64,000 nucleotides of DNA from Lacrimispora saccharolytica (GCA_016899975.1 JACJJN010000006.1:1-64000); one strand, 5' to 3'; shown: positions 27,447 through 37,610, counted from the first letter of the stretch. Numbers and translations are program-made. The notes: generated by a model not told the origin, from the sequence alone.

Positions 27447-28865
27447 TTAATTTTCTTTTTTATCATGTCCCAGGTCATGTTCCATCTGTGCCAGTGTTTT
27501 CTTATCAAGGTTAAATACAAATGTATATGCAACGAACTGGATCACTGCGCTGATCAGATACATAACAGCAGTCAGATAACGCATATTCAGTGCAACATTC
27601 ATCGGCTGATCTGCACCTAACAGACCGTCGTATCCTAACCATCCAGCCAGAACCAGACCAAGAGATGGTCCAATACCCTGTGCCAGTTTACGGAAGAAAG
27701 AGTGCATTGCGTATGTAGTACCTTCGTTGCGCACACCAAATTTCCACTCTTCATAATCCATAGCATCTGCCATCAGTGACCAGGAAACACAGCTTCCGAT
27801 ACCGCCGCCGACTGCGCTGATCAGCTGACACATCATAAAGAGACCAAGTCCTTTTCCGTCCGGAGTGATCGGCAGAACCAGCATCAGAACGTATGCGATG
27901 ATCATAACGAAAGAACCAACAGAAACGGCTTCTTTCTTACCGAATTTTGTAACGATCTTTCCTACAAACGGAGTAAACAGGAACAGACCCAGATAAGATA
28001 CCATACCTGCAATACCGGAAATCTGAGGATTCTTAAAGTACGCCTGGAAAGTAACCTGCACTGCCATCTGTGCGCCGTACATACCGATAAACTGTCCAAC
28101 CGGTGCCAGAGTCGCTCCTACTGCCGGACGGTTTCTCAGGAAGTTTCCGATTGCTTTGATAACGTTAAATTTCTGTCTCTCCTCACTTACGGTAATCTCT
28201 CTTTCCACACGAATCTCCGTATTGCGGATCATGAACTGGAAAGCGATGAATCCAAGAACGCCCATGACAAGAGCGATGAAGAAAATTCTCTCTCCGGCCA
28301 GGTTGTTGCTTGCATCATAAATCAGGAACGGCAGGATAATGGAACAGGAGATACTTCCCAGCATAGAACCGATGGAACGTGCTGTGGAAAGTTTTGCTCT
28401 CTCTACAGGTTCCGCAGTGATCAGAGACAGCAGGGAACCGTACGGAACATTCGCTATGGTATAGAATGCATCCCAGCAGATATATCCTACAACGAACAGG
28501 ATGTTCTTAACCATACCCGGAGCGCCCTTCCAGGGAACAAAACAAAGTGCACCTGCTACCATCAGACCGATAGAACCAAGCCAAATGTACGCAAGAAATT
28601 TGTTTCTCTTATACTTGCGTTTGTCCGCGTCTACCATTGCACCGATCACCGGGTCGTTGATTGCGTCCCATACCTGCACCAGCAGAAGAAGAAGCGCCAT
28701 TGTGTTGTTGCTGATCCCCATAAACTGGGTCCAGAACAATGACAAGGAACCTTTCAGCGCAAAACTCATGTTACAGCCGAAATCTCCGGCTCCATAAGCC
28801 AGCTGGTCCAGCAGCCCGAATTTACGGTGGCTCACTGTTTTCGTAGTTGTTTGTGTGTTAGCCAT
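27447..28865 (-). CDS. GPH-family sugar:cation symporter
   Basis: 472 residues with about 12 transmembrane helices. The early block YGAGDFGCNMSFALKG, the VWDAINDPVIGAMVD loop (Asp residues of the cation site) and YTIANVPYGSLLSLIT place it in the glycoside-pentoside-hexuronide family (MelB, XynB types). The substrate cannot be told; nearby alpha-galactosidase or the later xylosidases are candidates. The ATG at 28865 has AAGGAGGAG before it. Own promoter and terminator make it monocistronic. Confidence 0.9.
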   Translation of the reverse strand: MANTQTTTKTVSHRKFGLLDQLAYGAGDFGCNMSFALKGSLSLFWTQFMGISNNTMALLLLLVQVWDAINDPVIGAMVDADKRKYKRNKFLAYIWLGSIGLMVAGALCFVPWKGAPGMVKNILFVVGYICWDAFYTIANVPYGSLLSLITAEPVERAKLSTARSIGSMLGSISCSIILPFLIYDASNNLAGERIFFIALVMGVLGFIAFQFMIRNTEIRVEREITVSEERQKFNVIKAIGNFLRNRPAVGATLAPVGQFIGMYGAQMAVQVTFQAYFKNPQISGIAGMVSYLGLFLFTPFVGKIVTKFGKKEAVSVGSFVMIIAYVLMLVLPITPDGKGLGLFMMCQLISAVGGGIGSCVSWSLMADAMDYEEWKFGVRNEGTTYAMHSFFRKLAQGIGPSLGLVLAGWLGYDGLLGADQPMNVALNMRYLTAVMYLISAVIQFVAYTFVFNLDKKTLAQMEHDLGHDKKEN

Positions 28866-28992
28866 ACATTTTCTCCTCCTTGAATATCTGATGTCCAAAG
28901 CTTTTCTGCGCCGTACAACTCGCCGATATCACTTCGATATTCATGGAGTTTTTAAGCACTTTGTTCATCTTCCGGTCAAACCGACTATCTCT

Positions 28993-29020
28993 ATTATAGC
29001 ATATTTTATAATTTCTTCAA
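28993..29020 (-). promoter_or_regulatory. Promoter of the GPH symporter gene
   Basis: Minus strand TTGAAG (29020-29015), 16-base spacer, TATAAT (28998-28993), in a very AT-rich stretch. The 5' leader would be about 120 bases. Confidence 0.65.
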
Positions 29021-29084
29021 TCAAATTTTCTTTTTTCTTAAGCAATTTTTTATGATATTATAGTATAATTTTATGTTTGCACCA

Positions 29085-29128
29085 AAAAAGGAGCCGATGC
29101 GCTCTTTTTTTGTGCATCGACCCCAAAC
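29085..29128 (-). terminator. Terminator of the sugar ABC transporter operon
   Basis: Minus strand GGTCGATGC pairs with GCATCGGCTCC around an A/G-rich loop and is followed by TTTTTTGG, 8 bases past the last permease stop. Confidence 0.88.
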
Positions 29129-29135
29129 AATTCGA

Positions 29136-29972
29136 TTAACCTTTGACAGCTCCCGCTGCAACTCCTTTAATGATATGTTTCTGGCAGGCAAGGTAAAAAA
29201 TAATCACCGGAATCACGGCGAGGATCAGCGCCGCCATGATCGCACCCATATCTACCCGTCCGTAACTTCCCTTCATATACTGTATGGCAATGGAAATCGT
29301 CTTAAACCGATTCAGATCCAGCACGAGATACGGCAGAAGGAAATCGTTCCAAACCCACATGGTTTCCAGAATACCGACGGAAATATACGTTGGCTTCATG
29401 ATCGGAAGCACGATGGAGAAGAACATGCGCAGAGGATTGCATCCGTCGATCATTGCCGCCTCTTCGATCTCCAGCGGAATGGATTTTACAAATCCGCAGA
29501 ACATGAAAACCGCCAGTCCTGCGCCGAATCCCAGATAAATAATGATAATTCCCCACGGGGTATTCAGCCCTGTGCGGTCTGCCACCAGAGAAAGCGTAAA
29601 CATGACCATCTGGAAAGGCACGACCATGGAAAATACACATAAAAGGTAAAGAGCTTTGGTAAACCGGGTCTGTATCCGGGTGATATACCACGCGCACATG
29701 GACGTACAGATCAGGATCACCAGCACGGAGCCCACGGTAATGAAGATCGTCCATCCCACCGCATCCAGCAGTCCATACTTGTCAATGGCAGTCAGGTAGT
29801 TCTCAATGCCATTCCATGTTTTTTCGGCAGGCAGGGTAAACGGCTCCTTGTTGATGAAAATCTTTTTCTTGAAGGAATTCATGAGCACGACCAGGATCGG
29901 CAGGATATAGATCACACCCAAAACGGTAAACACACAGGTCCCAACCATGCTCATTCTGCTTTTTCTTTTCAT
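29136..29972 (-). CDS. Sugar ABC transporter permease (MalG/LacG type)
   Basis: 278 residues with six transmembrane helices. The EAA loop EEAAMIDGCNPLRMFFSIVLPIMKP contacts the ATPase. It ends ACQKHIIKGVAAGAVKG, the common C-terminus of this family. It directly follows the partner permease (start at 29972, stop of partner at 29973). No ATP-binding subunit is encoded nearby, so a shared MsmK-type ATPase is probably used. Confidence 0.93.
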   Translation of the reverse strand: MKRKSRMSMVGTCVFTVLGVIYILPILVVLMNSFKKKIFINKEPFTLPAEKTWNGIENYLTAIDKYGLLDAVGWTIFITVGSVLVILICTSMCAWYITRIQTRFTKALYLLCVFSMVVPFQMVMFTLSLVADRTGLNTPWGIIIIYLGFGAGLAVFMFCGFVKSIPLEIEEAAMIDGCNPLRMFFSIVLPIMKPTYISVGILETMWVWNDFLLPYLVLDLNRFKTISIAIQYMKGSYGRVDMGAIMAALILAVIPVIIFYLACQKHIIKGVAAGAVKG

Positions 29973-30815
29973 TTACTGCTGCACCTCCTTCGAACGGGTT
30001 GCTCTCAGCTGTACCATTCCGATCGCCACTACAATGACAAAGAAGATCACAGCTTTCGCCTGTCCGACGCCTTCCCATCCGGAACGTCCGTAGAATGTAT
30101 TAAAGATATTCAGAGCCATCATCTCTGACATCTTCGCCGGTTCTCCTGCGGTCAGAGACAGGTTCTGGTCAAAGAGTTTGAATCCATTGGTGATGGACAG
30201 GAACATACAGATAGTGATCGACGGCATCATCATCGGGATCGTAACCCGGAAAAGTCTCTGAATGCCTGTCGCACCGTCAATCTGCGCCGCTTCCATCACA
30301 TCCCCTGGAATGGACTGCAGGCCGGCAATATAGATGATCATCATATATCCGATCTGCTGCCAGCTGACAAGAATGATCAGACCCCAGAACCCATACCATT
30401 CATTCAAAGCAAGCGCCGTGCTGTACTTTGAAAGGATTCCGTTGAAGATCAGCTGCCAGATATATCCCAGTACGATACCGCCGATCAGGTTCGGCATGAA
30501 GAAAATCGTACGGAAAATATTGGTTCCCTTCATATTTTGTGTCAATGCCAGCGCCAGCGCAAACGCGATCACATTGATCACCACCAGTGATGCCAGCGCA
30601 AACAGCAGGGTATACCAGAACGAATGTCTGAATATGGTATCCTGAAACGCTGCTACATAATTTGAAATTCCGACAAATTTCGCATCGGTAACCGTTGTAA
30701 ATTCACAAAAAGATAAACCGATTCCCATGACAAACGGAACGATAAATCCAAGGATGAATGCACATAAGGTCGGAAGCACAAAAATCGGCATATACCGTTT
30801 GATCGCTTTTTCCAC
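29973..30815 (-). CDS. Sugar ABC transporter permease (MalF/LacF type)
   Basis: 280 residues with six transmembrane helices (LCAFILGFIVPFVMGIGLSF; LLFALASLVVINVIAFALAL and so on) and the EAA loop VMEAAQIDGATGIQRLFRVTIPMM. It forms the channel together with the MalG-type permease. It lies 62 bases after the substrate-binding lipoprotein gene, in the same transcription unit. Confidence 0.93.
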   Translation of the reverse strand: MEKAIKRYMPIFVLPTLCAFILGFIVPFVMGIGLSFCEFTTVTDAKFVGISNYVAAFQDTIFRHSFWYTLLFALASLVVINVIAFALALALTQNMKGTNIFRTIFFMPNLIGGIVLGYIWQLIFNGILSKYSTALALNEWYGFWGLIILVSWQQIGYMMIIYIAGLQSIPGDVMEAAQIDGATGIQRLFRVTIPMMMPSITICMFLSITNGFKLFDQNLSLTAGEPAKMSEMMALNIFNTFYGRSGWEGVGQAKAVIFFVIVVAIGMVQLRATRSKEVQQ

Positions 30816-30877
30816 AAAAACGCCCTCCTTCTTTCAAAAGCGGCGGGCGAATCGCCATCGCCCGCCGCATTCGTAAA

Positions 30878-32206
30878 TTATTTTGCTGCCGCTGCTTCCG
30901 TCGCCCAGCCGTCAACAAATGCCGTCACCACTGCATCCCAGTTTTCATCGGTCTGATCCGCTGCGTATGCAGTAAGGGCAGATCCAACTCCGTTCTTCCA
31001 TTCCTCGGAAGGCATTGTGGAGAATACCCATGTGACAGGAGTCTTGCCGTCTTCCAGATATTTATTTGCCTCATTGACCAGTACATTCTCGGATTCCAGA
31101 TTGGAGCTGAACGGAATGACAAATCCCATCTCTTTGCACATTGCATTCACACCGGTCTCGGAAGTCACGCACCAGTTCATGAAATCAAGCGTTGCCTGAA
31201 TGTCTTCCTCTGACGCTTTTGCATTGACACACCAGTAATTTTCTGTTCCTGTGCAGACACCCTGATTCTCTTCTCCCTCTACACCGATATAGATCGGAAG
31301 GATACCGAGATTTTCTTCGCCGACATCCGCAATGTTGTTGTACTCCCAGGTACCATTCTGATAGAAGACTGCTTCCTCGGTCACAAACTCTGCGGTAGCG
31401 TCATCTGCCGTTTTGGTGGAGATTTCGGTCGGTTCACAGGTTGCATTGTTGATGTACAGATCCCAGATCTGACGGTAATTGTCCAGATAGGTGCCTTTGA
31501 TCGCATCTGTATTATTGATTCCGTCTGCCTGATATTCATAGTAGATTGGAAGATTCGCAAGGTGTGTCTTGAATCTCCAGTCGGAAGAACCGTCCATACC
31601 TGCGGAGGTAAATGCTGAGAATCCCAGCTCATCTTTTCTTGCCGTGATATCCTCGACTACCTTCCGGAAACTTTCAAAATCTGTGATATCTTCCGCCGTA
31701 TAACCTGCCTTTTCCAGAAGCGCCTTGTTATAGATGATGCCGTAGTTCTCGATGACATATGCGATGCCTGCCATCTTGTCTCCATCCATCAGAGCAAAAC
31801 TGTCGTCGGTAAGTTCCCCTGCGATGTCTGAATCCGAGAGATCGTAGCAGTAATCCTTCCAGCTCGCAAGTCCCACCGGTCCGTTCACCTGGAACAGGGT
31901 TGGCGCGTTTGTCTTTGCCATTTCGGATTTCAGTGTCTTCTCATACTCTCCGGAAGCGGCGGTGAGGACCGTTACCTTAACGCCGGTCTCCTCCGTGTAC
32001 TGTTCCGCCAGTTCCTGCCACTGCTCATCCGCCTCTGGTTTGAAGTTCAGATAATAAACCTCTCCTTCTGCCTCAGAACCCGCGGATTCCGATGATGTGG
32101 AAGCGGTGGAAGCGGCGGAAGATCCGGAATTTCCTCCACAGCCTGCCAGCGTCCCTGTGAGCATCGCTGCCGCCAGTATTACCGATAACACTTTACGTTT
32201 TTTCAT
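30878..32206 (-). CDS. Extracellular sugar-binding lipoprotein of the ABC transporter
   Basis: 442 residues. Lipoprotein signal LAGC (Cys23), a Ser/Ala-rich linker, then a family 1 solute-binding protein (VYYLNFKPEADEQWQELAEQYTEETGVKVTV; LFQVNGPVG; AGIAYVIENYGIIYNKALLEKAGY; QNGTWEYNNI). It captures an oligosaccharide and delivers it to the two permeases downstream. The start at 32206 gives the clean signal peptide, with GGGAAGG 8 bases before. The ligand is not predictable from sequence. Confidence 0.92.
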   Translation of the reverse strand: MKKRKVLSVILAAAMLTGTLAGCGGNSGSSAASTASTSSESAGSEAEGEVYYLNFKPEADEQWQELAEQYTEETGVKVTVLTAASGEYEKTLKSEMAKTNAPTLFQVNGPVGLASWKDYCYDLSDSDIAGELTDDSFALMDGDKMAGIAYVIENYGIIYNKALLEKAGYTAEDITDFESFRKVVEDITARKDELGFSAFTSAGMDGSSDWRFKTHLANLPIYYEYQADGINNTDAIKGTYLDNYRQIWDLYINNATCEPTEISTKTADDATAEFVTEEAVFYQNGTWEYNNIADVGEENLGILPIYIGVEGEENQGVCTGTENYWCVNAKASEEDIQATLDFMNWCVTSETGVNAMCKEMGFVIPFSSNLESENVLVNEANKYLEDGKTPVTWVFSTMPSEEWKNGVGSALTAYAADQTDENWDAVVTAFVDGWATEAAAAK

Positions 32207-32320
32207 AGTATTTACCTTCCCTTTCTGAAAATACTTATTTTCTTTTGCTGAAATCATCATATCATCAGAAAGGGCAAAACCATTAGCAATTAAAAAACCA
32301 ATACTATCAAAAAAAATACC

Positions 32321-33616
32321 TTACTGTTCTTCCTCAAACCTCTGAATGCTTTCATCCTCCAGTTCTGTAAATTCCTCCGGACTGATCTCTCCCGCCGTCA
32401 GAAGAGGGAGGGCTTCCCCGAGCACCTCTTCCTGAAGGATCGAGTTCCACTTCACCTGATAATTGGGGACAATCTGGGGGTTTTCCTGATAGGCTTTGAT
32501 ATAATCCTGCTCCGCGGGAATCAGTTCCTCCGCGCTGCTGGAAAACAATTCCTCTTTTTCCTCCAGATTCAGTTTTGTGCGGAACTTCAGGAATTCTACG
32601 GCTCCTTCCTTGACTTCTTCGCTGTAGCCGGACACCACCGCCCATCCAAACGTCTCCGGAGATGAGATCAGTTTATTCCCCGGAAACGGGGAAAAACGTA
32701 CTTTCCCCGTCCATTCTTCCGGGATTTGATCCATCATCCAGTAGCCATTGGGAATCATCGCCGCTTTTCCCGAAAAGAAATTCTCATAAGATACATCAAA
32801 ATCTGTATACAGGGCATCCTCCGTTGTATACTCAAACAATCGCTTCAGTGTCTCTGCCAGCTGGATGCCGCACACGTTCTGGTAGCTGTCCGGATACAGT
32901 TCTTTCATAAACGCGGCGCCCTCCTCCGATTGGGCAAGCTCCGCCGTGGCAAAAAGCATCGGCGCCCATGCCGTCCCTTCCGTATGTAAAGCCAGCGGTG
33001 TGATACCATGCTCTTCCAGCGTCTCACAGCATTCCCAGAATTCCTCCCAGGTCTGCGGAAAGGAAGAGATACCCGCCGCGGCAAACAACTCTTCGTTCCA
33101 GAAGACGCCCGAACAGGAAAACGCAGCGGTACTCAAAGGCGCAAGATAGATGCTCCCGTCCTCCTCGGAACACGCCTCCAGAACCGCCGGTTCGATCATT
33201 GCTTTCCACTCTTCGTCCTCGTTGATCCACGCCGAAAGATCCTCGATCCGTTCATCCTGGATCATCATATGGTAAAAGGACGGCAGCATTCTCAAATCCG
33301 TAATGACGGCAGGAAGCGTATCCGTCACATTCTGCCGCTTCAGATTCTGCCGGTACTCTTCCTCCGTTTCCATAATCCAGTCCACCTCCACCTGCCAGAC
33401 TCCCTCATAAGCCTCATTGAAGGCTTCCACCAGCTTTTCCTCATTTTTGATCCCGGTGGAAGAATCCACAGTGAGGATCATGGGGATGGTGACTTCTTGT
33501 TTCTCAGCCGATGTTTCCTCCGTCTCCCGGGCGCAGCCTGTGGACAGAACGGCAAATGCAGAAACTACCGCCAGCAGACGCCGTCTGTTCCTTTTCTCTT
33601 TTCTGTGCTTTCTCAT
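32321..33616 (-). CDS. Second solute-binding-type lipoprotein, linked to the sensor kinase
   Basis: 431 residues with a lipoprotein signal ending STGC (Cys28) and a family 1 binding-protein fold (TIPMILTVDSSTGIKNEEKLVEAFNE; YLAPLSTAAFSCSGVFWNEELF; MIPNGYWMMDQIP; FGWAVVSGYSEEVKEGAVEFL). Its start overlaps the kinase stop by 4 bases, and it precedes the transporter's own binding protein. Such kinase-coupled binding proteins may present the ligand to the sensor rather than to the permeases; that is inference. Strong divergence from the other binding protein argues against simple duplication. Confidence 0.85.
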   Translation of the reverse strand: MRKHRKEKRNRRRLLAVVSAFAVLSTGCARETEETSAEKQEVTIPMILTVDSSTGIKNEEKLVEAFNEAYEGVWQVEVDWIMETEEEYRQNLKRQNVTDTLPAVITDLRMLPSFYHMMIQDERIEDLSAWINEDEEWKAMIEPAVLEACSEEDGSIYLAPLSTAAFSCSGVFWNEELFAAAGISSFPQTWEEFWECCETLEEHGITPLALHTEGTAWAPMLFATAELAQSEEGAAFMKELYPDSYQNVCGIQLAETLKRLFEYTTEDALYTDFDVSYENFFSGKAAMIPNGYWMMDQIPEEWTGKVRFSPFPGNKLISSPETFGWAVVSGYSEEVKEGAVEFLKFRTKLNLEEKEELFSSSAEELIPAEQDYIKAYQENPQIVPNYQVKWNSILQEEVLGEALPLLTAGEISPEEFTELEDESIQRFEEEQ

Positions 33617-35391
33617 TCTTCCGTTTTCCCTCCTCCCGGGATTTTAATGAGACATCTTGTTCCGTCCTGTTCCGCCTCGTAGCAGAAACGAACGGCGTCC
33701 CCATACTTCAGCCGAAGCCTGGTCATGATATTCACCACGCCGTATCCCCTCTTCTTGTCGGGAAAGCATTCTTTCAGCTGGGAAAGCGGCATTTCATTCA
33801 TGGCATTGATCTTCTCCATGATCTCTTTCTCTATGGGCGTTCCGCTGTTGTAAACTTCCAGACACAGGATCTCCCCTTCTTTTCTCACCTGAATGCGGAT
33901 CTGTCCGCCTTCAAAAATATTGCAGAACCCGTATTTGATCGCATTTTCCACCAGCGGCTGAAGGATCAGCTTCAGCACCCAGGTATGGGCAGCGTCCACC
34001 TGACAGTCCACTTCATAAGAAAAAAGATTTTCATTGCGGATCTGCTGGATTTCCATGTAACTCTTCACGTTCTCCAGTTCATCCTCCACCGTCACGATCT
34101 CGCTCCCCTTGCTCAGGGACAGTCTCAGATAGGTGGAAAGCGCCTGGATCATTTTCATGGTCGTCTCTTCTTTGTTGATCCGCGCCAGCATATAAATGGT
34201 GTCCAGGGTATTGTACAGAAAGTGGGGATTGATCTGACTGATCAGCATATTCAGCTCGCTGGTTCTCAATTCCTTCTCCTGATCTTTGATCTCTTCCAGA
34301 AGCCGTTGGATATTGACAAGCATTTTGTTGTAAGACAGTCCGATCTCATCCAGTTCCGTGTTCGTGTGCAGTTCAATGGTCCGTTCGAAATCATTCCCGT
34401 CAAAACCGGTCATCGCCTCGTTGATCGTCTGGATCGGTTTGGTAAACCGCTCCGCAAAGTACATACTCAGCACCACAGCGACGATGATCACAACGAGATA
34501 AATCCCCGCAAAAACGAGAATGATCTCCGCAAGTCCCTGATTCAGCACCTCGTCCGGCACAAAAGAAAACACGACAAATCCCGTCTCCGCCTGCCGGTAG
34601 GCGGACAGGACGCCGCCTTTCACATGCTCTCCCTCAAGGATCATTCCCGTTCCCTGCTGCTGTTTCAGCTGCTCTATCAGGTATGCTTCTTCCGACGCTC
34701 CCACAGGAAATTCTTCCGACTGTTCCGCTGTACAGATCTGCCCGTCCGCGTCCATGATCCCGATGGCAGTTTCTTTTCCATTCTCCCGCTCCGTATCAAT
34801 GATCTCCTCCAGAAATCTGGGATCCATTTTGAAAAACAGCATTCCCGGTTCATGAGCATACTCCAGGCTTCGCACATACCGTCCGATGAACAGTGCTTCT
34901 TCCCCTGTCCCGAACAGCCGGTCGCTGGTCCAAAACCAGATGGTCCTGGAGTATTCGTCTCCCAGATATTCCCGAAAACCGCTTTCCTCCACCTGTTCAT
35001 ATGAAATGCTGGAATAGGACCGGCTGTATACGTTCTTCTTATTGTCCACGTAACAGTAATCCGCGATACCTTCCAGATCCACATAGGCAAAAGATTTGCT
35101 CAGCGCATTGTAACTGATTTCTTCCAGCCCTCTGGTCTGGAGCGTCTTCTGCACATCTTCATACAGAATACATTCCGCGGTCGCCTCATCGCTGTTCCGA
35201 TACAGCGCATCCAGCGCAAGCCCTTCCCGCTCTGTCATAAATTCATACTGATCAATGATGGTCGCGGACATTTTCTCCCTGACATAGATCCAGCCTCCGA
35301 TACTGGAGAGCATCAGCGCCAGGATCAGCAGCGCTATGGTATCTCTCAGGTATTTTTTCCGGATCCCCGACGGTTTTCTCCCTTTTGTCAT
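33613..35391 (-). CDS. YesM-type sensor histidine kinase
   Basis: 592 residues. A transmembrane helix at about 18-37, an extracellular sensing domain of some 240 residues, a second helix (EIILVFAGIYLVVIIVAVVL), a HAMP-like segment (ERFTKPIQTINEAMTGF), the His-kinase block ISQINPHFLYNTLDTIYML with the phospho-accepting His, and an ATPase lid (ENAIKYGF; GYGVVNIMTRLRLKYGD). It should phosphorylate the YesN-type regulator whose gene overlaps by 4 bases upstream. The context points to sugar sensing. Confidence 0.93.
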   Translation of the reverse strand: MTKGRKPSGIRKKYLRDTIALLILALMLSSIGGWIYVREKMSATIIDQYEFMTEREGLALDALYRNSDEATAECILYEDVQKTLQTRGLEEISYNALSKSFAYVDLEGIADYCYVDNKKNVYSRSYSSISYEQVEESGFREYLGDEYSRTIWFWTSDRLFGTGEEALFIGRYVRSLEYAHEPGMLFFKMDPRFLEEIIDTERENGKETAIGIMDADGQICTAEQSEEFPVGASEEAYLIEQLKQQQGTGMILEGEHVKGGVLSAYRQAETGFVVFSFVPDEVLNQGLAEIILVFAGIYLVVIIVAVVLSMYFAERFTKPIQTINEAMTGFDGNDFERTIELHTNTELDEIGLSYNKMLVNIQRLLEEIKDQEKELRTSELNMLISQINPHFLYNTLDTIYMLARINKEETTMKMIQALSTYLRLSLSKGSEIVTVEDELENVKSYMEIQQIRNENLFSYEVDCQVDAAHTWVLKLILQPLVENAIKYGFCNIFEGGQIRIQVRKEGEILCLEVYNSGTPIEKEIMEKINAMNEMPLSQLKECFPDKKRGYGVVNIMTRLRLKYGDAVRFCYEAEQDGTRCLIKIPGGGKTEE

Positions 35392-36980
35392 ACTTCATAT
35401 TCCTTTTTATATTCACTGGGAAGTTTTCCCGTATATTGCTTAAACAGATGGGAGAAGTAGGACGGATTGTGGATTCCCACCTGTTCACAGATATCGCCGA
35501 CGCTTCCATTCCCTTCCTCCAGAAGCCGTTTCGCTTTCTCCATTCTCTGCTGCAGAAGATACTTCTTGAAGGTCATATGGAAGGTATTTTTGAACACTCT
35601 TCCAAAGTATACAGGATTCAGGTAAATATGGGATGCCACCGATACGATGGACAGTTCTTCGTCATCCAGGTGTTCTTCGATATATGCCACCGCCACGGAC
35701 ATATATTCTTTAAAATACCGTGTTTTATCCCCCTGAACATCCTCAGTCCTGGCATCGATGGCGCTGCACAGGATTTTATAGCAGACATCCACGGCTTTTG
35801 CCGCATTCAGATTCTGCAGATTGGAATAATAATTCTTGAATTGTTTCCTCAGTTCTTCCGTCATTCCATAGGAATCTTCCATCATAAATTCCACTTTCAG
35901 CATCACCTTATGCATATACTGCAGCTGCTGCTCTTCTCCCTGAGGAAGTCCGTAGATAAACTGAATAAAGGCCTCTTTCAGATCTTTCCCACTGTTCTTT
36001 CTGACAGCATTGACCACAAGTATCTCCGCATCTCCGGAATAATTTCTCTCTGCCCTCTCTTCCATATCGTCCGGGATCGTAAATGCACTGGCGCCGGACA
36101 AACTTGCGAATCCGAAAAGTTTCTGTGCTTCCTCACAGCTTCTCTTGATTCCCGCGATTCCTTTGTACGGTTTGGAGATTGCCGCGACCACCGGGCTTTT
36201 TTCCTCTTTCTTTGCGGATTCCAAAATACGCTTCAGCTCCCGGACCGCCCCATTGTCCTGTGTCTTGACAATAAAAATGCAGTTTCCTTCCTCCCCTTCG
36301 AATCTCCAGTGATAAAAGCGCTCGCCGATGGCTTCTTCCAGAAATTTCAGCAGCGCAAACCTTGCCGCTTCATAGCCAAGAGAATTCGTGATCTTATAAG
36401 TAAGGTCGATATCCGCGCATACCGCGATAAAACGGTCTCCCTCTTCCCAAACGCCTCCAAGGGTCTGGAACACTTCCGCCACCTTTTCTTCCGGGATACT
36501 GTTCTTCACATACTTCTGCACCACCACCTGCAAAAAACTTGCCGCATCCTCCGAGAGAAGCTTGTCCCAGCTTTCCAGTTTTGCCTCGTTTTCCAGCTGT
36601 TCCATGCAGGCCTCGTAAGCGTTTCGCATGGTTTCCCAAAGTTTTGCGTCATCAATCGGCTTCAGCAGATAGGCGAACGCTCCCAGGTCGCACGCCTGCT
36701 GGGCATACTCAAAATCCCGGTATGCGCTCAGCACAATAAAAAGACATTCCGGGCCTGATTTCTGAATTTCCTCCATGACCATAAGGCCTGTGATCTGTTT
36801 CATACGGATATCGGTAAGCACCACATGGGGCTTCGTCTCACGGATCACCTGAATCGCCTGTTCTCCGCTCTGTGCCATACCCACAACTTCATATCCCATC
36901 CCCTGCCAGTCGTAAGTTTCCAAAAGTCCATGCAGCAGAATCGGTTCATCGTCCACAATCACCAGTTTTAACAATTTCAT
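35388..36980 (-). CDS. YesN/AraC-type response regulator
   Basis: 530 residues. Receiver domain 1-120 (LVIVDDEPILLHG; phospho-acceptor Asp57 in VVLTDIRM; Lys in YLLKPID), a long middle domain, and an AraC-type double helix-turn-helix at about 425-530 (HIYLNPVYFGRVFKNTFHMTF; NPSYFSHLFKQYTGKLPSEYK). It is the first gene of the operon with its own promoter at 37035-37063. It probably activates the binding-protein and permease genes downstream. Confidence 0.94.
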   Translation of the reverse strand: MKLLKLVIVDDEPILLHGLLETYDWQGMGYEVVGMAQSGEQAIQVIRETKPHVVLTDIRMKQITGLMVMEEIQKSGPECLFIVLSAYRDFEYAQQACDLGAFAYLLKPIDDAKLWETMRNAYEACMEQLENEAKLESWDKLLSEDAASFLQVVVQKYVKNSIPEEKVAEVFQTLGGVWEEGDRFIAVCADIDLTYKITNSLGYEAARFALLKFLEEAIGERFYHWRFEGEEGNCIFIVKTQDNGAVRELKRILESAKKEEKSPVVAAISKPYKGIAGIKRSCEEAQKLFGFASLSGASAFTIPDDMEERAERNYSGDAEILVVNAVRKNSGKDLKEAFIQFIYGLPQGEEQQLQYMHKVMLKVEFMMEDSYGMTEELRKQFKNYYSNLQNLNAAKAVDVCYKILCSAIDARTEDVQGDKTRYFKEYMSVAVAYIEEHLDDEELSIVSVASHIYLNPVYFGRVFKNTFHMTFKKYLLQQRMEKAKRLLEEGNGSVGDICEQVGIHNPSYFSHLFKQYTGKLPSEYKKEYEV

Positions 36981-37034
36981 AAGCTCTCCCTTTTCTCTTC
37001 CGCTCAGCCGCTGCCGGCGGAACGGGCTTCCATT

Positions 37035-37063
37035 TTTATATTATCTTTTATTGTAACTGTCAA
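37035..37063 (-). promoter_or_regulatory. Promoter of the YesN-kinase-transporter operon
   Basis: Minus strand TTGACA (37063-37058), 17-base spacer, TATAAA (37040-37035), 55 bases before the response-regulator start. Confidence 0.8.
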
Positions 37064-37195
37064 AAAACAAACCGTTTATCAAAAATAATATCTCCTATAC
37101 AAAAAAATAAACCTTTTTCTCTGCACAAACTTCCACTCCGCCGCGGTGCGATCCTCGCGGAGCGTTTTTTTCATAGGAAAGCAATTTCCTATGAA

Positions 37196-37238
37196 AAAAA
37201 ACACCTTCAGAGACTTTTCTGTCTCTGAAGGATGTTCT
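37196..37238 (-). terminator. Terminator of the infC-rpmI-rplT operon
   Basis: Minus strand ATCCTTCAGAGAC pairs with GTCTCTGAAGGT around a short loop, followed by GTTTTTTTTC. A second small hairpin (CATAGGAAA/TTTCCTATG) lies beyond. Confidence 0.93.
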
Positions 37239-37253
37239 TTTCACAAAAAACTA

Positions 37254-37610
37254 TTACGCTACTTTGCTCTTTGCCAGCTCAGCCAGTGTTGCAAATCCTT
37301 CTGCGTCATTGATTGCCATGTCAGCCAGTACCTTACGGTTCAGCTCAACACCTGCCAGTTTCAGGCCGTACATAAACTTGCTGTAGGACAGACCGTTCAT
37401 TCTTGCTGCTGCGTTGATACGAGCGATCCACAGCTGACGGAACTGACGTTTTTTCTGCTTTCTTCCTGCATAGGAAGTTGCCAGTGCACGCATTACGGAT
37501 TGTTTTGCTACTCTATACTGTTTGCTTCTGGCTCCTCTGTAACCTTTTGCCAGCTTTAATACTCTATTGTGTTTCTTCTTAGCGTTCATACCGCCTTTAA
37601 TTCTTGCCAT
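37254..37610 (-). CDS. rplT: 50S ribosomal protein L20
   Basis: 118 residues, the standard length. [20 protein letters not shown] at the start, then [16 protein letters not shown] and [23 protein letters not shown]. It is an early-assembly 23S rRNA binder, and in Bacillota it represses its own operon by binding the infC leader. Last gene of the operon. Confidence 0.98.
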   Translation of the reverse strand: MARIKGGMNAKKKHNRVLKLAKGYRGARSKQYRVAKQSVMRALATSYAGRKQKKRQFRQLWIARINAAARMNGLSYSKFMYGLKLAGVELNRKVLADMAINDAEGFATLAELAKSKVA

